Origin: Phragmites australis
Lineage: Eukaryota; Streptophyta; Magnoliopsida; Poales; Poaceae
Direction of reading: 5' to 3'
DNA: 64,000 bases
NCBI RefSeq assembly: GCF_958298935.1
Contig: NC_084939.1
Span: forward strand, 2,619,501 to 2,683,500
Below are positions 35,954 through 52,861 of the stretch, one piece after another. Every line of letters begins with the position of its first letter. The first letter of the stretch is position 1. The notes below the pieces were generated by a model. The model did no database searches and had not been told where the DNA came from. It saw only the letters and a list, made by a program, of their open reading frames with translations. Made by a program: the position numbers and the translations under genes.

Positions 35954-36699
35954 CCAGCAACAAACGGTAGCATAAGATCAAAGGCGCCGAAAAAATTGCA
36001 CACGCATATCATGGTAACATAATACTGCAAACAAAAAAAGCAAGGGAAGGCAAATACAAGAGACAAACATTTGGATGAATATGTTAGTTTAACTCCATCC
36101 AAAACAAATTCACAGTACACAATAGCAGGTATCTTCACAGACAAAACTATCACACAACTTCCCCCTTCCTCCTCTAAACCTACATAATTTATTCTTTCCA
36201 GCCTCACCTCACAGTATATACATTACAACAGGATCTAAAAGACTATATCATCCGACCTGTTCTTCAACCTATGGGTGTCAAAAGTCAAAACCAAGACAAA
36301 AATCATGCCGCAAAAGCCCCTCACCGCAAGCTTTATAACATCCGACCACCAAAATGAGACATGGACCAAGGAAAACGCAAAGGCGGAAACTTTGCATCAA
36401 GCACTACATGTCAGCCTAGCAACACCAGCTACTATCCCTAACTAGGAATTTAAGAACTGGAAATCCTATTCCTAGCTAGGAATCTCTTGTGGGCTTGAAA
36501 GTCCTCAAGACGCTCTCCATGATGGACATCTGCAAGATAAGACTGCAGTGGTAGTAACCAGAAGAAAAAAAGGGGATGACGCATTTCACCTTGTACCATC
36601 GCTTTATAACAGCTCCTACCAAAAATGTATACCTAATGAGAAAACTAGATTGAAAAGTAGCCTAGACTTGCCAAACCTTACTAGGGAGCAACTATAACA
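35665..36699. other. Helicase 3' flank and 3' UTR with an A35 run
   Basis: The 3' UTR of the minus-strand helicase probably occupies the right few hundred bases. A homopolymer of 35 A lies at 35917-35951. No other gene is visible. Confidence 0.5.
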
Positions 36700-40561
<3,862 letters not shown>

Positions 40562-41317
40562 GGGGCGGATCTGCGCGGTGGCGGTGGCGGTGGCGGCGGC
40601 AGCGGAGGTGGAAGAGGGCGCTTTGCGATCGGTGGGGAGGCGAGGTGGGTGGACGGCAAGTTGTACAGTTGGAAGCTCGCAATCTCTCCTCCGCGCCTGC
40701 GGCTAAAAGCGGCGGGGGATGGGAGGTGATGGGCTGGGCGAGAGAGCTACCGGGCGCGGCGTGTTGTGCTCGCGCCGCCTGCGTCGGTGGCTTTGGAGGC
40801 GCGGCGATGCCTTAGGGACTAAGGTAGCGCTCCCTGTACACAACGTTTTTAGGATCGGGATTCTAGGTAGAATTGTTTTTCGTCTAGCAGAATTAGATCG
40901 TAGGCTCGGATTGCAGGATGATGATTCTATGAAATTTTTTAATTTTATAAGGTTTAATTTATTTTTTATATTAAAAATATATTGATAAAAATGAAACATC
41001 ATTAAACATAAATTCTGAAAATACAAATTAATAAAAATATATCAGACTAAACTAATAAAACTTAATTATATATGGATCCTAGTTATTACGTGGAATTATA
41101 TGGACTCTCATCTAGGATTATAGGATCGAAATTCGATGTAGAATCTTAACGATTCTGTGGGATAGTATAGAATTGGATCACGATACTATGAATTTAAGAT
41201 ACATGTAGGATCAGTATTATTTCAACTTCATAATATTATAGGATCGTAAAATTCTAGGATCTGTATCAGGATCCTAATAATCTTAGTGGTACATATGAGA
41301 GATGATGTGGAGTATGC
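40562..41317. other. Helicase 5' flank and GATCCTA-rich repeat DNA
   Basis: GC-rich leader and promoter of the helicase run to about 40800. From 40850 to 41280 the DNA is AT-rich with reiterated TAGGATC/GATCCTA words, likely an old repeat of unknown class. Confidence 0.45.
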
Positions 41318-41570
41318 CACTGCTAAAAAAATGTCATCACTGTCGGCTCTAAAGTGGTTTTTACTATAGGTTTTAGAGCCGGTAGTAGGCAACGGACAGT
41401 GATAGCTATGATTATTACTGTCAGTTCGGAGATCAGCAGTGAAGATGTTATCACTGCCGACTGAAAGCTTTTAGCCAGTAATGATAGTTGATCCTCACTG
41501 ACAACTAAAATCTTCAACCGATAGTGATAGTCTATGCCTGTATCGACATTTTTTAGCCTAAAAAAACAAA
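41318..41570. mobile_element. CACTA element fragment (one end only)
   Basis: It starts CACTGCTAAAAAAATGTC and holds ATCACTGCCGACTGAAAGCT and related words. It matches the left subterminal part of the CACTA element at 25188, including the stretch before GGGCTGAAATA there. The other end is not seen. Confidence 0.65.
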
Positions 41571-44500
41571 AAAAAATTGCCTGACCAGAGAAGGGATACG
41601 GTTCCTTGGACCTCCCCGTCAGTGATGCCGGTGCACGTCCCCCCGTCATGCAGCCGTCCACGCCGACAAGTTTCGTCGCCGACACATGTTCCTCCATCAT
41701 CCCCATCGAGCAGCTCTAGGTACAGATAGCATGAACATATACGACTCGATCCATCTTCCAATGATCAATCGAGTGAGCTTATTTTCTAATTAAATCGCCA
41801 TTCGCACATTTGCAGAAAATGCATGCTTGCTTGATTTATTTTGTGAACCGGTGATCGAATGAGGAGAAGAAACAATGTATTGTTTTGTTTGTGATTGTCC
41901 CTTTTTTATCCAGGTTGGCTCTTCATTCGTCATTGTGTCATTTAGATCCATACACTCTGAAATGCAATTTGAACCCCCTAAACTTGTTAAGAAGCAAAAT
42001 GGATTCAACAAAAGTCATCGACTGAATCATGACAACAACCATTTAGAGCAAGGAATGAATGGCCATATATGAAAGTTTTGAGAATGGTATAAAGAGATGA
42101 GGAAAGAGCTATTGAGGTTAGATTGGAACTAAAGCATAGGTTGGCAAGAAGTGACCTCAAAAGATTTTGATACAAGAGGGTGAAGTAGGAAGCTTATTAT
42201 TTGTCGGATTTGATCAAATTTGGCAGATAGTAAATGCACGGCTCTTTGTATGTGTCCTTGTATGCGCCCGATAGATGCCCTGACAACATATATGATTTTC
42301 ATGTAGCTTCATATCTAATAACAATTTTACCAAACAAACTGTGCAGTAGTACTCACTGAAAAAGGTTCATGAGATTATGAAAAAATTCTAGGGTGCCCGA
42401 ATATGGTAATTATACTATATTCATTGCCAATTTTCATGTGCACCGTTGTTTAGCCCGAATGTCTCGCGTGACCTACTGACCATCTTGACCTTAGCTCCTC
42501 TCTAAAACTAGTCCAAGTCTCTATCACCGACCAGGTTCGCCCTCACACCTACACATGAACAAACAACAAACTATTTTTCAAGCACAAGTTCCTCTCAACT
42601 TAAGTCAATGTCAGTTCACACAACACCACTCACACAATTGTATTCCATATATCAAAATCACAAATATTTCTATGCTACCGCGAGCTTATCCAATCAATAC
42701 ATCATATGCCATTACGATATATCACTTTGCTTTGCCAATTTTAACACTATACTAATTTTTCATCACAAGTGATCTCACATCAGTCCCTCTTTTCGTTTAT
42801 TTTAGCAAGTTCATTTTCTTTTCAAACATAAAGAAACATTAGTTGATCACTCATTCCATTTATCACTTTGTCAATTACCACCTTGTTCAAAGTGGATATG
42901 TCACTTTAGGCATCAAGACGATATCTGAAAATGTACACATTAACCACAAATATTGCAATAACATGGTAAGCGATCATGAAAAGATCTAATGTGGAATTTG
43001 TTTTGATGAAAAATAGGAATGATATCCTTTTTACTCTTATTTGTCGTTCGGAAACATACAGTAATAATTTAGAGCGGGCTAACTAAACTGAGTTACAGTT
43101 GGTCAGAAAGCTCAAAATTCCATGTGAACTGAAAAAAAAAACGAGTAGTATAATGAACTAATCAATACAGCAACAGAAAATAATAATTTACTAGAATTTG
43201 ATTGTGAATACAAATCAGTCCAAGATGCGAGAAACTTCCTACAATATTACCAATGCAATTGCAAGAGATATACTTGAGGCCAGTTTTGGCGTTGGCGCCA
43301 TATATTTAAAAAAAAAACTCTTTCTCCTATCTTAATAAAATCGGTAAAGCTCTTACCTAGTCAAAAAAAAAACACAAAAGGTATGCTCAAATCATATCTA
43401 TATATATATCTATAGGTATATATATATATATCTATATCTATATATATCTATATATATATATCTATATATATATATATATATAAAGAGAGAGAGATAATGA
43501 TTTGAGATGTTTTTCAGTATATCTGCAAGGGAGATGACCGGACGAGTCAACTTTTTTCTTTTCTACCCAAGCACAGAGACCCAGGAAATGACCAGCTGGA
43601 AGTCCAGTGGTCATATTTTCTAGTGAAATGATGCCTTAGTCTATTAAACCTTAACTATTTAAAAAAGTATTACGAGGCTTCCAGAAGTGCAATACTTTAC
43701 TCCAATAGTCGTCTCTGCTCCTGTTTTCGGACAGGTAATCGAGGGAAAAGGTCGAAGTGTTATCAAATCTGCAAGACGAGAGCATGCAGGAGTAACTTTG
43801 TGACATGTCTTCAACATATATTTTAAAATTTTATATTATTATAATATCTTTTAACATTATTATAATATCTTCTATTTTTTATCTTAAAAACTACTTAATT
43901 TCTTATCTTTTATTATTTTCGCCTCTTTTTAGATTCACAATAATCTTTTTGTAAACAGTGATGCAAATATCAGAGAGTCAACAAATTTGAAATAGCTATA
44001 TCACTATAGCACTATATCTGCAATATTGTAGCTGTGGATACGATAGCTGCTCCGATCCTCATATCTGGCCGGCATAGTAGCGTACATGGAGACGGCCGGC
44101 GGATGCCGACCCTGCTAGAGTTTGCATAGCCATTACAACATCGTGACCTACTGCCAAGTTACAAGGCTAGCCCTCAGAAGCAAAATTTATTTTTAGGGAA
44201 ACCCTCAATAGCAATTGACAGGAAAACGGTTAGTCGTAAGATTAGACTCCTACAACGGTTTAACTTTGTGTTCATGCATCTTTTTATATACTCCGCGAAC
44301 AAAGGTTAATTGCTCAGTCTACTTAGCTATCATATATTTGTTTTCGTGTTTGTTTGTGGGCTGAAGCATATCTTTTTGTCAAGAGTTAAATTTCAAAAGC
44401 TACAGTTGTTTTAGCTACGTATGATTAAAATATCTACACATTTAAGGGCATGTTCTGGAAAACTACTTCTCTATGCACAGGGCGGGCCGGATTGACAAGG

Positions 44501-45080
44501 ACCTCTACAGTAATGCACAGGTAACACAGTACTTTGTGCCTTCATGAATAGTAGTTTGCAGCGGAAAGGTGGTCCTAAAGCACTGTTTTCGATGTACATT
44601 GCCATAAAGTACTGTAGATTTACCATTACTGTTCAATTACCAGGGACGGCCAGTAACAATCTTGTATGTTTGTTTCATCGGGTAGGATTTTGTAGACCTA
44701 TATCGTATAGTTTGATTGATTGGATAGCGTCATATTTATTTAAAAGAAAAATATTTGGTTAGTTGTATATATCTATATAAACTGAGCTGTTTCTATTTGG
44801 TTGACCGAATTTGATGTCGTATAAACAGATTTAAGAGTTGATATTGTAATTGATTTTTTATATAAAAATAATTTTACGACACGAATAAGTAGGTCCGTCT
44901 GCATGTGTAGATGTAGGAGCATGCATCCGTCGTGCTAGGATGCGAAGTGAAACTCGAATGGAGCTTCATTTTCAAGCCAGACTGAAGATGTATATTTACA
45001 TCGTCGGATCAAACTAAAATAGTAAATACAAACAACCAAATATATTTTTTCATAAAATTATACATATATACCAAATTAAA
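41571..45080. other. Intergenic DNA, no gene seen
   Basis: Low-complexity AT DNA dominates. A (TATATC/TA)n microsatellite with a GAGAGA tail lies at 43397-43492. Short frames here have no domains or splice support. Confidence 0.5.
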
Positions 45081-45292
45081 CTAAAATAAATTTAGACAAC
45101 CAAACGGCCCAAAATAGCACTAAGATAAATTTAGACAAACAAACGGCCCAAAATAGCGCACAGCCCATTGTGAACGCGGACGCCAGCCGCCGCCGCCGAG
45201 ACCAAGCCCGGAACGCCTCGCGACACACACGTGCACGCATGACGCCCGCTGCTTACACGTACGCTTTCCCTGGTCCCCTGCTTACACGTACG
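45081..45292. repeat. Two short tandem duplications upstream of the UGT gene
   Basis: A 39-bp unit (CTAAAATAAATTTAGAC ... CGGCCCAAAATAG) occurs at 45081 and 45120. CTGCTTACACGTACG occurs at 45249-45263 and 45278-45292 (29-bp spacing); it contains ACGT cores that bZIP factors can bind. Confidence 0.75.
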
Positions 45293-45848
45293 TTTCCCAC
45301 CGCCGTTTCCAAACCGTAGCAGGACGGCCCGTGAGAACCAGCCCTGCTTCATCTTCCTCCTCGGAACGGACCAGGCGCTGATGGAGCTGCTCACCGGCAC
45401 CATGGACCATGAGCTTCGTCTTCATCTTCATCTTCACGGCTCAAGTAAATACTTAACGACGGCTTAAGCTCAGTCAGCAGTACGTACCACCGTCATCAGC
45501 AACCTCTTCAAATGAAGTACACACTCACAGAAACTTGGTAATCCGATTGATTGTATCAAACCTGGTTGGTGACACGCACCTGTCAAATGATCAAATCACA
45601 TGGAAAAATAAACGATTCTTGCCAACGCTAAGAACAGAAACCAATCGAACCCAAGTCATGCAACGTTCGTAATCATGGTAGGTCCGGCCCATTCTCGATC
45701 GATCGGTCGATCTCCCTTTCTCGCCTCAGCTTCGGCGTTCGTAATCATGACAGCTTGCTGACCTCACTTCCATCATCGCTACATTATTGCCTCTTCCACT
45801 CCGGCGACCACTCGCCGGGCCCCACCACGACACTGACCGCCTCTCCCC
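45293..45848. other. Upstream region of the UGT gene
   Basis: No gene is supported. It includes a TCTTCATCTTCATCTTCA run near 45416-45434 and the proximal promoter of the next gene. Confidence 0.45.
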
Positions 45849-45856
45849 TTATAAAC
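45849..45856 (+). promoter_or_regulatory. TATA box of the UGT gene
   Basis: TTATAAAC lies about 130 bp upstream of the ATG at 45984, following a pyrimidine-rich CTCTCCCC. Confidence 0.65.
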
Positions 45857-45983
45857 ACACGGCCCGGCAGGCTCAGCTCTGGGGCAACGAGACGAAACAC
45901 ACACCGTGGAAAGAACCACCACCCGATCGAAAGAACCGTGAGATCGATCCCACCCGCGAACGCCCGAGACGCGACGTGGTCCA

Positions 45984-47426
45984 ATGGAGAACGGCTCGTG
46001 CTGCAACGGCAATGGCTCGGCGGCGGCGGGGCGCCCGCCGCACGTGGCGATGCTGGTGACGCCCGGGATGGGCCACCTGATCCCGCTGGCGGAGCTGGCC
46101 AAGCGCCTGGCGTCCCGGCACGGGGCCACAGCCACGCTCATCACGTTCGCGTCCACGGCCTCCGCCACGCAGCGCGCGTTCCTCGCGTCGCTGCCCCCGG
46201 CCGTGGCGTCGCTCTCTCTGCCGCCCGTCGACCTCTCCGACCTGCCCCGCGGCGCCGCCATCGAGACGCTCATGTCCGAGGAGTGCGCGCGCTCCGTCCC
46301 GGCACTCACGGACATCCTCGTCCGCCTCAAGAAGACCACCCGGCTCGTCGCGTTCGTCGCCGACCTCTTCGGCGCGGATTCGTTCGACGCCGCGCGGGAC
46401 GCGGGGGTGGCGCGGAGGTACCTCTTCTTGCCGACCAATCTACACGGGCTCACGCTCATCCTCCACCTCCCGGACCTCGACGTCTCGATCCCTGGCGAGT
46501 TCCGGGACCTCGCCGAGCCGCTCCGGCTGCCCGGGTGTGTGCCCATCCCGGGGCCGGACATCCTCATGCCGCTCCAGGACAAGTCCAACCCGTGCTATAA
46601 ATGGATGGTCCACCACGGCGCCAAGTACCGCGAAGCCGATGCCATCCTCGTCAACTCCTTCGACGCCGTTGAGCCGGAGCCGGCCAAGATCCTGCGCCAG
46701 ACGGAGCCGGGACGCCCGGTTGTGTACCCCATCGGCCCGCTCATACAGACGGACAGCACCGCGTCGTCGCCGCGCGCGGCGTGCCTGGAGTGGCTCGACC
46801 GGCAGCCGGCCAAGTCGGTCATCTTCGTCTCCTTCGGCTCCGGCGGCTCGCTGCCGACGGAGCAGATGCGCGAGCTCGCGCTCGGGCTGGAGCTCAGCGG
46901 CCAGCGCTTCCTGTGGGTGGTGCGGAGCCCGAGCGACGAGGGCGCCGTGAACGACAACTACTACGACGCCGAGAGCAAGAAGGACCCCTTCGCGTACCTG
47001 CCGGAAGGCTTCGTCGAGCGCACCAAGGACGTGGGCTTCCTGGTGCCCTCATGGGCTCCGCAGACGAAGGTGCTGGCCCACGAGGCCACGGGCGGGTTCC
47101 TGACGCACTGCGGGTGGAACTCGGTGCTCGAGAGCCTGGTGCACGGCGTGCCGATGGTGGCGTGGCCGCTCTACGCCGAGCAGAAGCAAAACGCGGTGAT
47201 GCTGTCCGAGGGCGTCGGCGCCGCGATACGGGTGCCGGAAGCGAAGGGGAGGGAGAAGATCGCGTCAGTAGTAAAGGAGGTGATGGAAGGAGAAGGCAAA
47301 GGCGCCACGGTGCGAGCGAAGGTGGTGGATCTACAAAAGGCCGCGGCGGAGGGCCTTCGCGACGGAGGCGCCGCCGCGGCCGCTTTGGCCGAGGTGGTGG
47401 GGAAATGGACAGAGGGAGATAACTAG
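45984..47426 (+). CDS. UDP-glycosyltransferase, UGT72B-like (hydroquinone/phenylpropanoid glucosyltransferase type)
   Basis: The 480-residue frame is intronless and very GC-rich. The N-terminal acceptor domain has PGMGHLIPLAELAKRL with the catalytic His31, and D127 (VADLFG) is the expected Asp partner. The mid-region LPGCVPIPG and YKWMVHH...ILVNSF match the UGT72 family. The 44-residue PSPG box at 357-400 starts WAPQ and keeps HCGWNS and the final Gln400, which favours UDP-glucose. The family moves glucose onto phenolic hydroxyls: hydroquinone, monolignols, flavonols and some xenobiotics, in the cytosol. The ATG chosen is the first in frame after the TATA box; an alternative Met at residue 23 would cut close to the acceptor motif. 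No truncation or damage is seen. The precise substrate cannot be read from sequence. Confidence 0.95.
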   Translation: MENGSCCNGNGSAAAGRPPHVAMLVTPGMGHLIPLAELAKRLASRHGATATLITFASTASATQRAFLASLPPAVASLSLPPVDLSDLPRGAAIETLMSEECARSVPALTDILVRLKKTTRLVAFVADLFGADSFDAARDAGVARRYLFLPTNLHGLTLILHLPDLDVSIPGEFRDLAEPLRLPGCVPIPGPDILMPLQDKSNPCYKWMVHHGAKYREADAILVNSFDAVEPEPAKILRQTEPGRPVVYPIGPLIQTDSTASSPRAACLEWLDRQPAKSVIFVSFGSGGSLPTEQMRELALGLELSGQRFLWVVRSPSDEGAVNDNYYDAESKKDPFAYLPEGFVERTKDVGFLVPSWAPQTKVLAHEATGGFLTHCGWNSVLESLVHGVPMVAWPLYAEQKQNAVMLSEGVGAAIRVPEAKGREKIASVVKEVMEGEGKGATVRAKVVDLQKAAAEGLRDGGAAAAALAEVVGKWTEGDN

Positions 47427-49434
47427 ACGCCGAGGGAGTACAAGGAGCAATCCTCCGCCATCTCGTCCCTACGGTTTGTTCAATATTTTTATTTTAAACT
47501 TTCAATTGTAAGTTGTAATTTGTAAAGTATTTTAAACTTTAGCAATTTAATTCATGCATAATATGGAATATAATATGAAATGTATGTGTTGCATGCACCA
47601 TCAATACTGTTATCTGGACACTTGTATCTATTTTTTTTTTATCAAATCGGACACCTCAAATCTGAGTTGAATTCTAAATTGTATTTTGCATATCAAAACT
47701 TTCTTTGCCGAACACTGGCCACCAATCCTTGTAATTATCTACGAATCTGAGTTAGATTTTGACTTTGTGTGTTTATGTCCGAATAACACTGGCCACCAAT
47801 CCTTGTAATTATCTACGAATTAAGAATGTGCTTGATGCCTCCTCATCTGAGGATCTGATCTGGTAAGCACAGCTTTTTAAAAGATATTAAGCAGATTGGC
47901 ACGTCTACGTCACGCTTGTTTTTTTATTGTACAGAGCATAAAAAAAGATTAAAAAAATTAACTTCACTAATTTTGGACATCTCAATATTTATTTATGAAT
48001 TTATCAATATTTAACACATTCATTTAGTTATGAAAAACAGTGGTACTTTTATGCATACACGTAATATTAACATATACTCCAGATGATAGTAATACGAAAC
48101 TAACTAAATTTGTTTCATAATTTTTTGAGTTTAGATATTTTTCTATGCATTTTAGATTATTTCAACCGATTTATCAATATAACTATTATTACTTTCACTA
48201 TTTTTTAGAATTTCAAAAAAAAAAAATATGTACTCATATGTATATGTATATAGATACATATATATGTATATACATGTACACATACATACATACATATTTC
48301 GAAAATATATATGTACACATATATAAATATACATATACATATCCGTACATATTTACGTGTACATATGTGTGACCTACATAAACAGTGCGACATTAGCTTG
48401 GCTCTAAAATCGATTCCATTCTTAGGCTTTAATCTAGGTAATAGATTCCTCTTCATGTTCTTGTCTGCACCAATTTAAAAAGTGCTTTGGCATTTTGCCT
48501 GATGACCTAGCTGCACTGCTCTGCCATGCTATGGTGTGGGCGTGATTGAAATCCTTGTCGAGTGGTGTGCCACTTCGCATTTCGGATGGCCAAAGCGGCA
48601 GCTGCTCGTGGGATGAATATTCAAAGTTTAATAAGCAGCAGCATAGGTCCTATCTATATCTTGTTTTATTCCTCCAAATCTTGCCAATTTGATATAAAGA
48701 AACCAAGTACGTACGGCTACTACCCGACACCCCTTTGTACTAGATATATGCCAATCTAATATCTACAAAAGTGTAGTATACAAGTAACATCATCACGAGA
48801 CCACATTCATTTACCCCCTTTTTTTTTCTTCTCTAAATCAAGAGTGTACATTCGGGGAATGCAATGTCGCATGTCTTTATACATGTTTGGTCTATCTCAA
48901 TTTTTTATCTCTCCTATCAAATACTCATCCGTCTATTGATTTTTTTATATAACATATATTTTTTCACTTATCTCTCTAACACGAATCTGAATGCAAATAA
49001 ACGGTTCTGATAAGCCATGTGTCCGCATGTCCTATTGGATTTTTCATGTTCGTGTACATTCTCTGTTAATCGTTTCTCACAGACCAACATTTACCCGCAC
49101 GGGTGCAATTGATAAACCTAAGGATACATAATGACTCTCTTTAGTTCAATTAATTACACTAATTTTCTATAAATTTACATAATTTAAAAAATAGCGTTAT
49201 TAATTAAATTAAAGAGAATAGGTAGATACACTTAGATTCATCAATTTGCACCCCTGTGTACCAGCCAATTCTCGTTTGTAGTCTAGGAAATTCTTGGGGT
49301 ATTCTCAAGGGATCAAATCACGTCGATCCACGCATAATCCGGGTAAATTCCCACGTTCCAAACGGGTCTTTGCAAAGTTGTACCAAACGAGCTCCCTTAG
49401 AAATCAAGCATAAGGTCCAAAGAAGCTTATCAAC
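47427..49434. other. Intergenic DNA with short repeats
   Basis: A 36-bp direct repeat (AACACTGGCCACCAATCC ...) occurs at 47711-47746 and 47785-47820. A TA/CA-TA microsatellite fills 48231-48372. No gene is supported. Confidence 0.55.
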
Positions 49435-49437
49435 TTA

Positions 49438-49744
49438 GGCCGTGTTTGTTTGAGCTTCTGCTTTTGAGTTTTTCTGAAAAGCAGTGCTTTTGGTTTTTCT
49501 GAAAAGCTATATTTGAAAATAGGTTGTTGGCTTCTGCAATAAATTTTTGGCTTCTCAGCACATAGCTTCTCAGAGAAGCACATCTCAACGAGCTTATCAG
49601 CTTTAGTTCATTTTCCTCAGAAACAGGCTTCTGGCTTCTCCAAAAACCACTTCTCCAGAACCTCGTTTGTTCTGACTTCTGGCTTCTGACTTCTGACTTC
49701 TGCCAGTAGCAGAAGCAGTTTCAGAAGCAGAAACAAACACAGCC
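49438..49744. mobile_element. Tourist/Harbinger-like MITE
   Basis: Ends GGCCGTGTTTGTTT and AAACAAACACAGCC pair with one mismatch. The 3-bp duplication TTA is at 49435-49437 and 49745-49747. The interior is rich in TCTGCTT, GGCTTCT and AGAAGC palindromic words. Confidence 0.85.
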
Positions 49745-49747
49745 TTA

Positions 49748-52532
49748 ATTTCACAGGACAAAGGACCAATGCCGGATCCACGGGTCTCTTTCCGTGAGCA
49801 TACACAGGCAGACACAGGGACAGCCAGGAAACGGCCGGTCGCAAAAGGTCGGGACGAAAGGGCCACGGGCGCGGGAAGCTTCCGCTCGGCTTGCGACCGC
49901 ACGTGGATCCTCTGCGTCCTCATCCGGTGTTGACGTCCCTGGGTCCGTTTGGTGCTGCCGCTGCTTGTGCACAGTCAAATGGGAGGTGGATTTGGATGGT
50001 TTTGGCTTTTGGAGGATAGGACGGATGTGTGGTAACAACTAACAACTGACTTGGTTTTCAAAATATGAATCATGGACATTTGATTTTGAGGTTGGGACGT
50101 TAGGTAGATGAAAGGGTTGCATGGGCCATGATTTTAGGTTGTCCATGCTGATTGACGCTATGGTTTGAAATTTGAATAGTGGGTTTCTAGAATTTGCGGA
50201 TCGTACATAGTTATAAGATGGTTGCTAGCTGTCTTGCGATATTCCAATACGTGCTATCCCGTACAAACAATATATTCACTTGTTAAATACTTAGGTTAGT
50301 TTCTGTTTGAGTGATTTGAACCTTCTAAACTCTTAATCCGATAAAGACGCTAGTGTTTGAAATATTATGACTTGTATATAAAGCAGCGTTGAACATGAGT
50401 ATTATATGCATTCGTGTAAAGATTCAACTTTATTGTCAGTAGCTGAGTTTGATACCTATGCAAATTTCTAATTAGGTTTCCATCGCGGGATAATGAGTAA
50501 CTTTCTGGACTATAAATGTGTGACAATGATTATCTACTCAATGTCGTACGGAACTATGAATACGACATTTCTTTATACTTTCATTGTTTTCCACTTTTGT
50601 GTCGTGCACGACAGACACAAGCTGCTTAGGAATCATTAAGACGCATGATGCATCTATACTAATTTAGAGGTCTAATATGTCAAGGCTGCTCATGAAATTT
50701 GACATCAAATTGGTTTAATGGAAAGACCACTTGCAAGCCAAAACAAACTACTGTCCCAACCTTACCTCGTATCGATCGCAAACTAAACATCGATCCCAAC
50801 ACTTGCCGCCGCCGCATCAGGTCATAGGTTTTTTTTTTATTATTCTTTTGGAGAATGCGGCAGTTCTAGAGCGCCAGGAAAATCGGGAGTCATGAACTAC
50901 TTATGGTAAAATATGATCCTCTAGTAATTAACTTTCTAATTTAAAATAAATCTCTACTACTTAAAAAGTACGTAGTATTTTTTTTCGGTGATATGTCACT
51001 ACATCCTGCAGACTACTTTTAAATTTCGTAGAAATTACACACCTCATACCACTCGATAAACACTCAATTTCCTCCCCTCCCGTGCCCTTCTGTGTGGGTC
51101 CCACAGCCTCCCGCGTGCTCTGCTCTGAGTCACACGTGCTCCCGTAGTTTCATGCTCTCCCATATGGATCTCGTATGCTCCCATATCTAATATGTAAAAC
51201 GCATGCAGCATACTAGTAAATTAAATAATTATGGAAGCAAATATGACAAAATGAGGAGCATGAACTAAATAAATCAAATGGAGACGTTTTTATTGTTGCC
51301 GTTGCTAGCTAACGTAGCTACCAGAGCACCCTGAGAGTGTTTAGCGCTTATACGAGACGGTTCTGAGGTAAGTCTCTTTTACGTAGTCTGTACCGGCCTC
51401 TTTTGCTTTTTTAAAAGAAACATTAATATAATTTATAGACGTAGTAGTACTCACACTATTATACGTACCCACTCATACAATATCGATTGAAGACTAAAAA
51501 TACGAAACTTAAAAATTAACAGAGTTAACAAATACACCTTATTATCAATGTGTATGGCATCTACCGCTAAAAAATCCACCTTAATAGAAAACACAGGGAA
51601 TAACATGAGGTTTAACCTCTACAGAATAGTAGGTGCAACCATCTTCGCTAACCATCACAGCTAAGGCTTGGCTCTACCTGCCTCTTTTGCTCCAGTGGAA
51701 TTTTATACAAATCTATAAACTCGTGTGGCTTTACGTGAAATTGTCACATTTCAAACGTGACCACATGATGTTGTTGTTGTATCCATGGCGTCTTCGGTTC
51801 CTTGCTTCACACTCTGCTTGTCCTCCAGGCTGTCCAAATTTTTGTGTTATGCACGACAAACGACATAGTCACACGGTTAGGACGCATCCGGATGCAGAAC
51901 CGGCACATGAGCATAGTTGGGAGGGCGCTTCATCCAAACACAAAGCGGCTATCTCGTCCCAACCAGAGTTCAATTTAATGTCAGTTACTACACGATTCAG
52001 TCCACACTATATTTATAAACCGTGTGATTACCAATCAAATTCAAAATCAAAATTAAAAAATAAAAAATTAACTAATTCCTATCGAATTACACTTAATTAC
52101 TGTGCGGTTAACAGATAACCGCAGTTACTGTCGCCGGACGGTTTTCAAAGTCCAAATGTATTTGTAAACCTTGATGCCAGCTCATCCCAGGCTAGCTAGA
52201 TGCCAAATCGTTGGCGCCAGATGATGGCGACAGGAGCTGCTGCTTTTTTTTTCCTTTCGCAGACGCCAAAAAAAAGTTTGATTCCACTGCTGACGCTGGT
52301 GCGCACGTATGCATGACGTGTGCTCCTTGTTCCTAGATAGGTTGTTCGTGCAGTATCTGGCGCGTGGCGCTAGTGGCTCTGGCTCCTAGATAGATGCACT
52401 ATCCTTGGGATTTTCCAGAGTTTTCTGACAATTAATTACGATGGATGCCTACATACGTCCAAGTACGTACTGTTGTACATCTGCTATGGTGATCGATTTT
52501 CGTCGTCCCATTATGTTTGAGTTGGGGCCGAG
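49748..52532. other. Intergenic DNA, no gene seen
   Basis: A GC-rich patch at 49760-49990 gives several overlapping frames on both strands, none with a domain. The rest is AT-rich. A 161-codon frame at 51633-52118 is compositionally random. Confidence 0.45.
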
Positions 52533-52535
52533 TTA

Positions 52536-52858
52536 GGTGCCGTTTGGTACGCTCCATAGTTGATTATGTTAATCGGTGGGAGCGCTATTAAACATTTTAC
52601 TGCTGAATCGATTTCGTGTTAGAATTAGAGAGAATCACTTCTATATTTTGTACTGTGAAGTGAGAGTCAAAAAATCTACCTTTCATCGATTCTCGGCTGA
52701 TTTTCCTTAATTTCAACACAATCTTCTCTCAGAAATCACTTCCATCACAACATACCAAACGATTTCACAAACATAATCACTTTCACTATAAAATCTATTT
52801 CTACTATAGAATCACTTCTAACACAGAATTAGAGGTTGAAGAGTTCTACCAAACAACC
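52536..52858. mobile_element. Tourist-like MITE
   Basis: The ends are GGTGCCGTTTGGTA and TACCAAACAACC (inverted). TTA flanks both sides (52533-52535 and 52859-52861). ATCACTT/AAGTGAT words recur inside. Confidence 0.82.
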
Positions 52859-52861
52859 TTA

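Noticed and set aside
41323..41706. 127-codon minus-strand frame
   Set aside because: It covers the CACTA subterminal repeats and is not coding.
45131..45403. 90-codon minus-strand frame upstream of the UGT gene
   Set aside because: Composition is arbitrary, it crosses the 29-bp tandem repeat, and it has no domain.
46537..47422. Alternative frames of 137 and 213 codons inside the UGT gene
   Set aside because: Arg/Ala-rich shadows of the GC-rich UGT frame.
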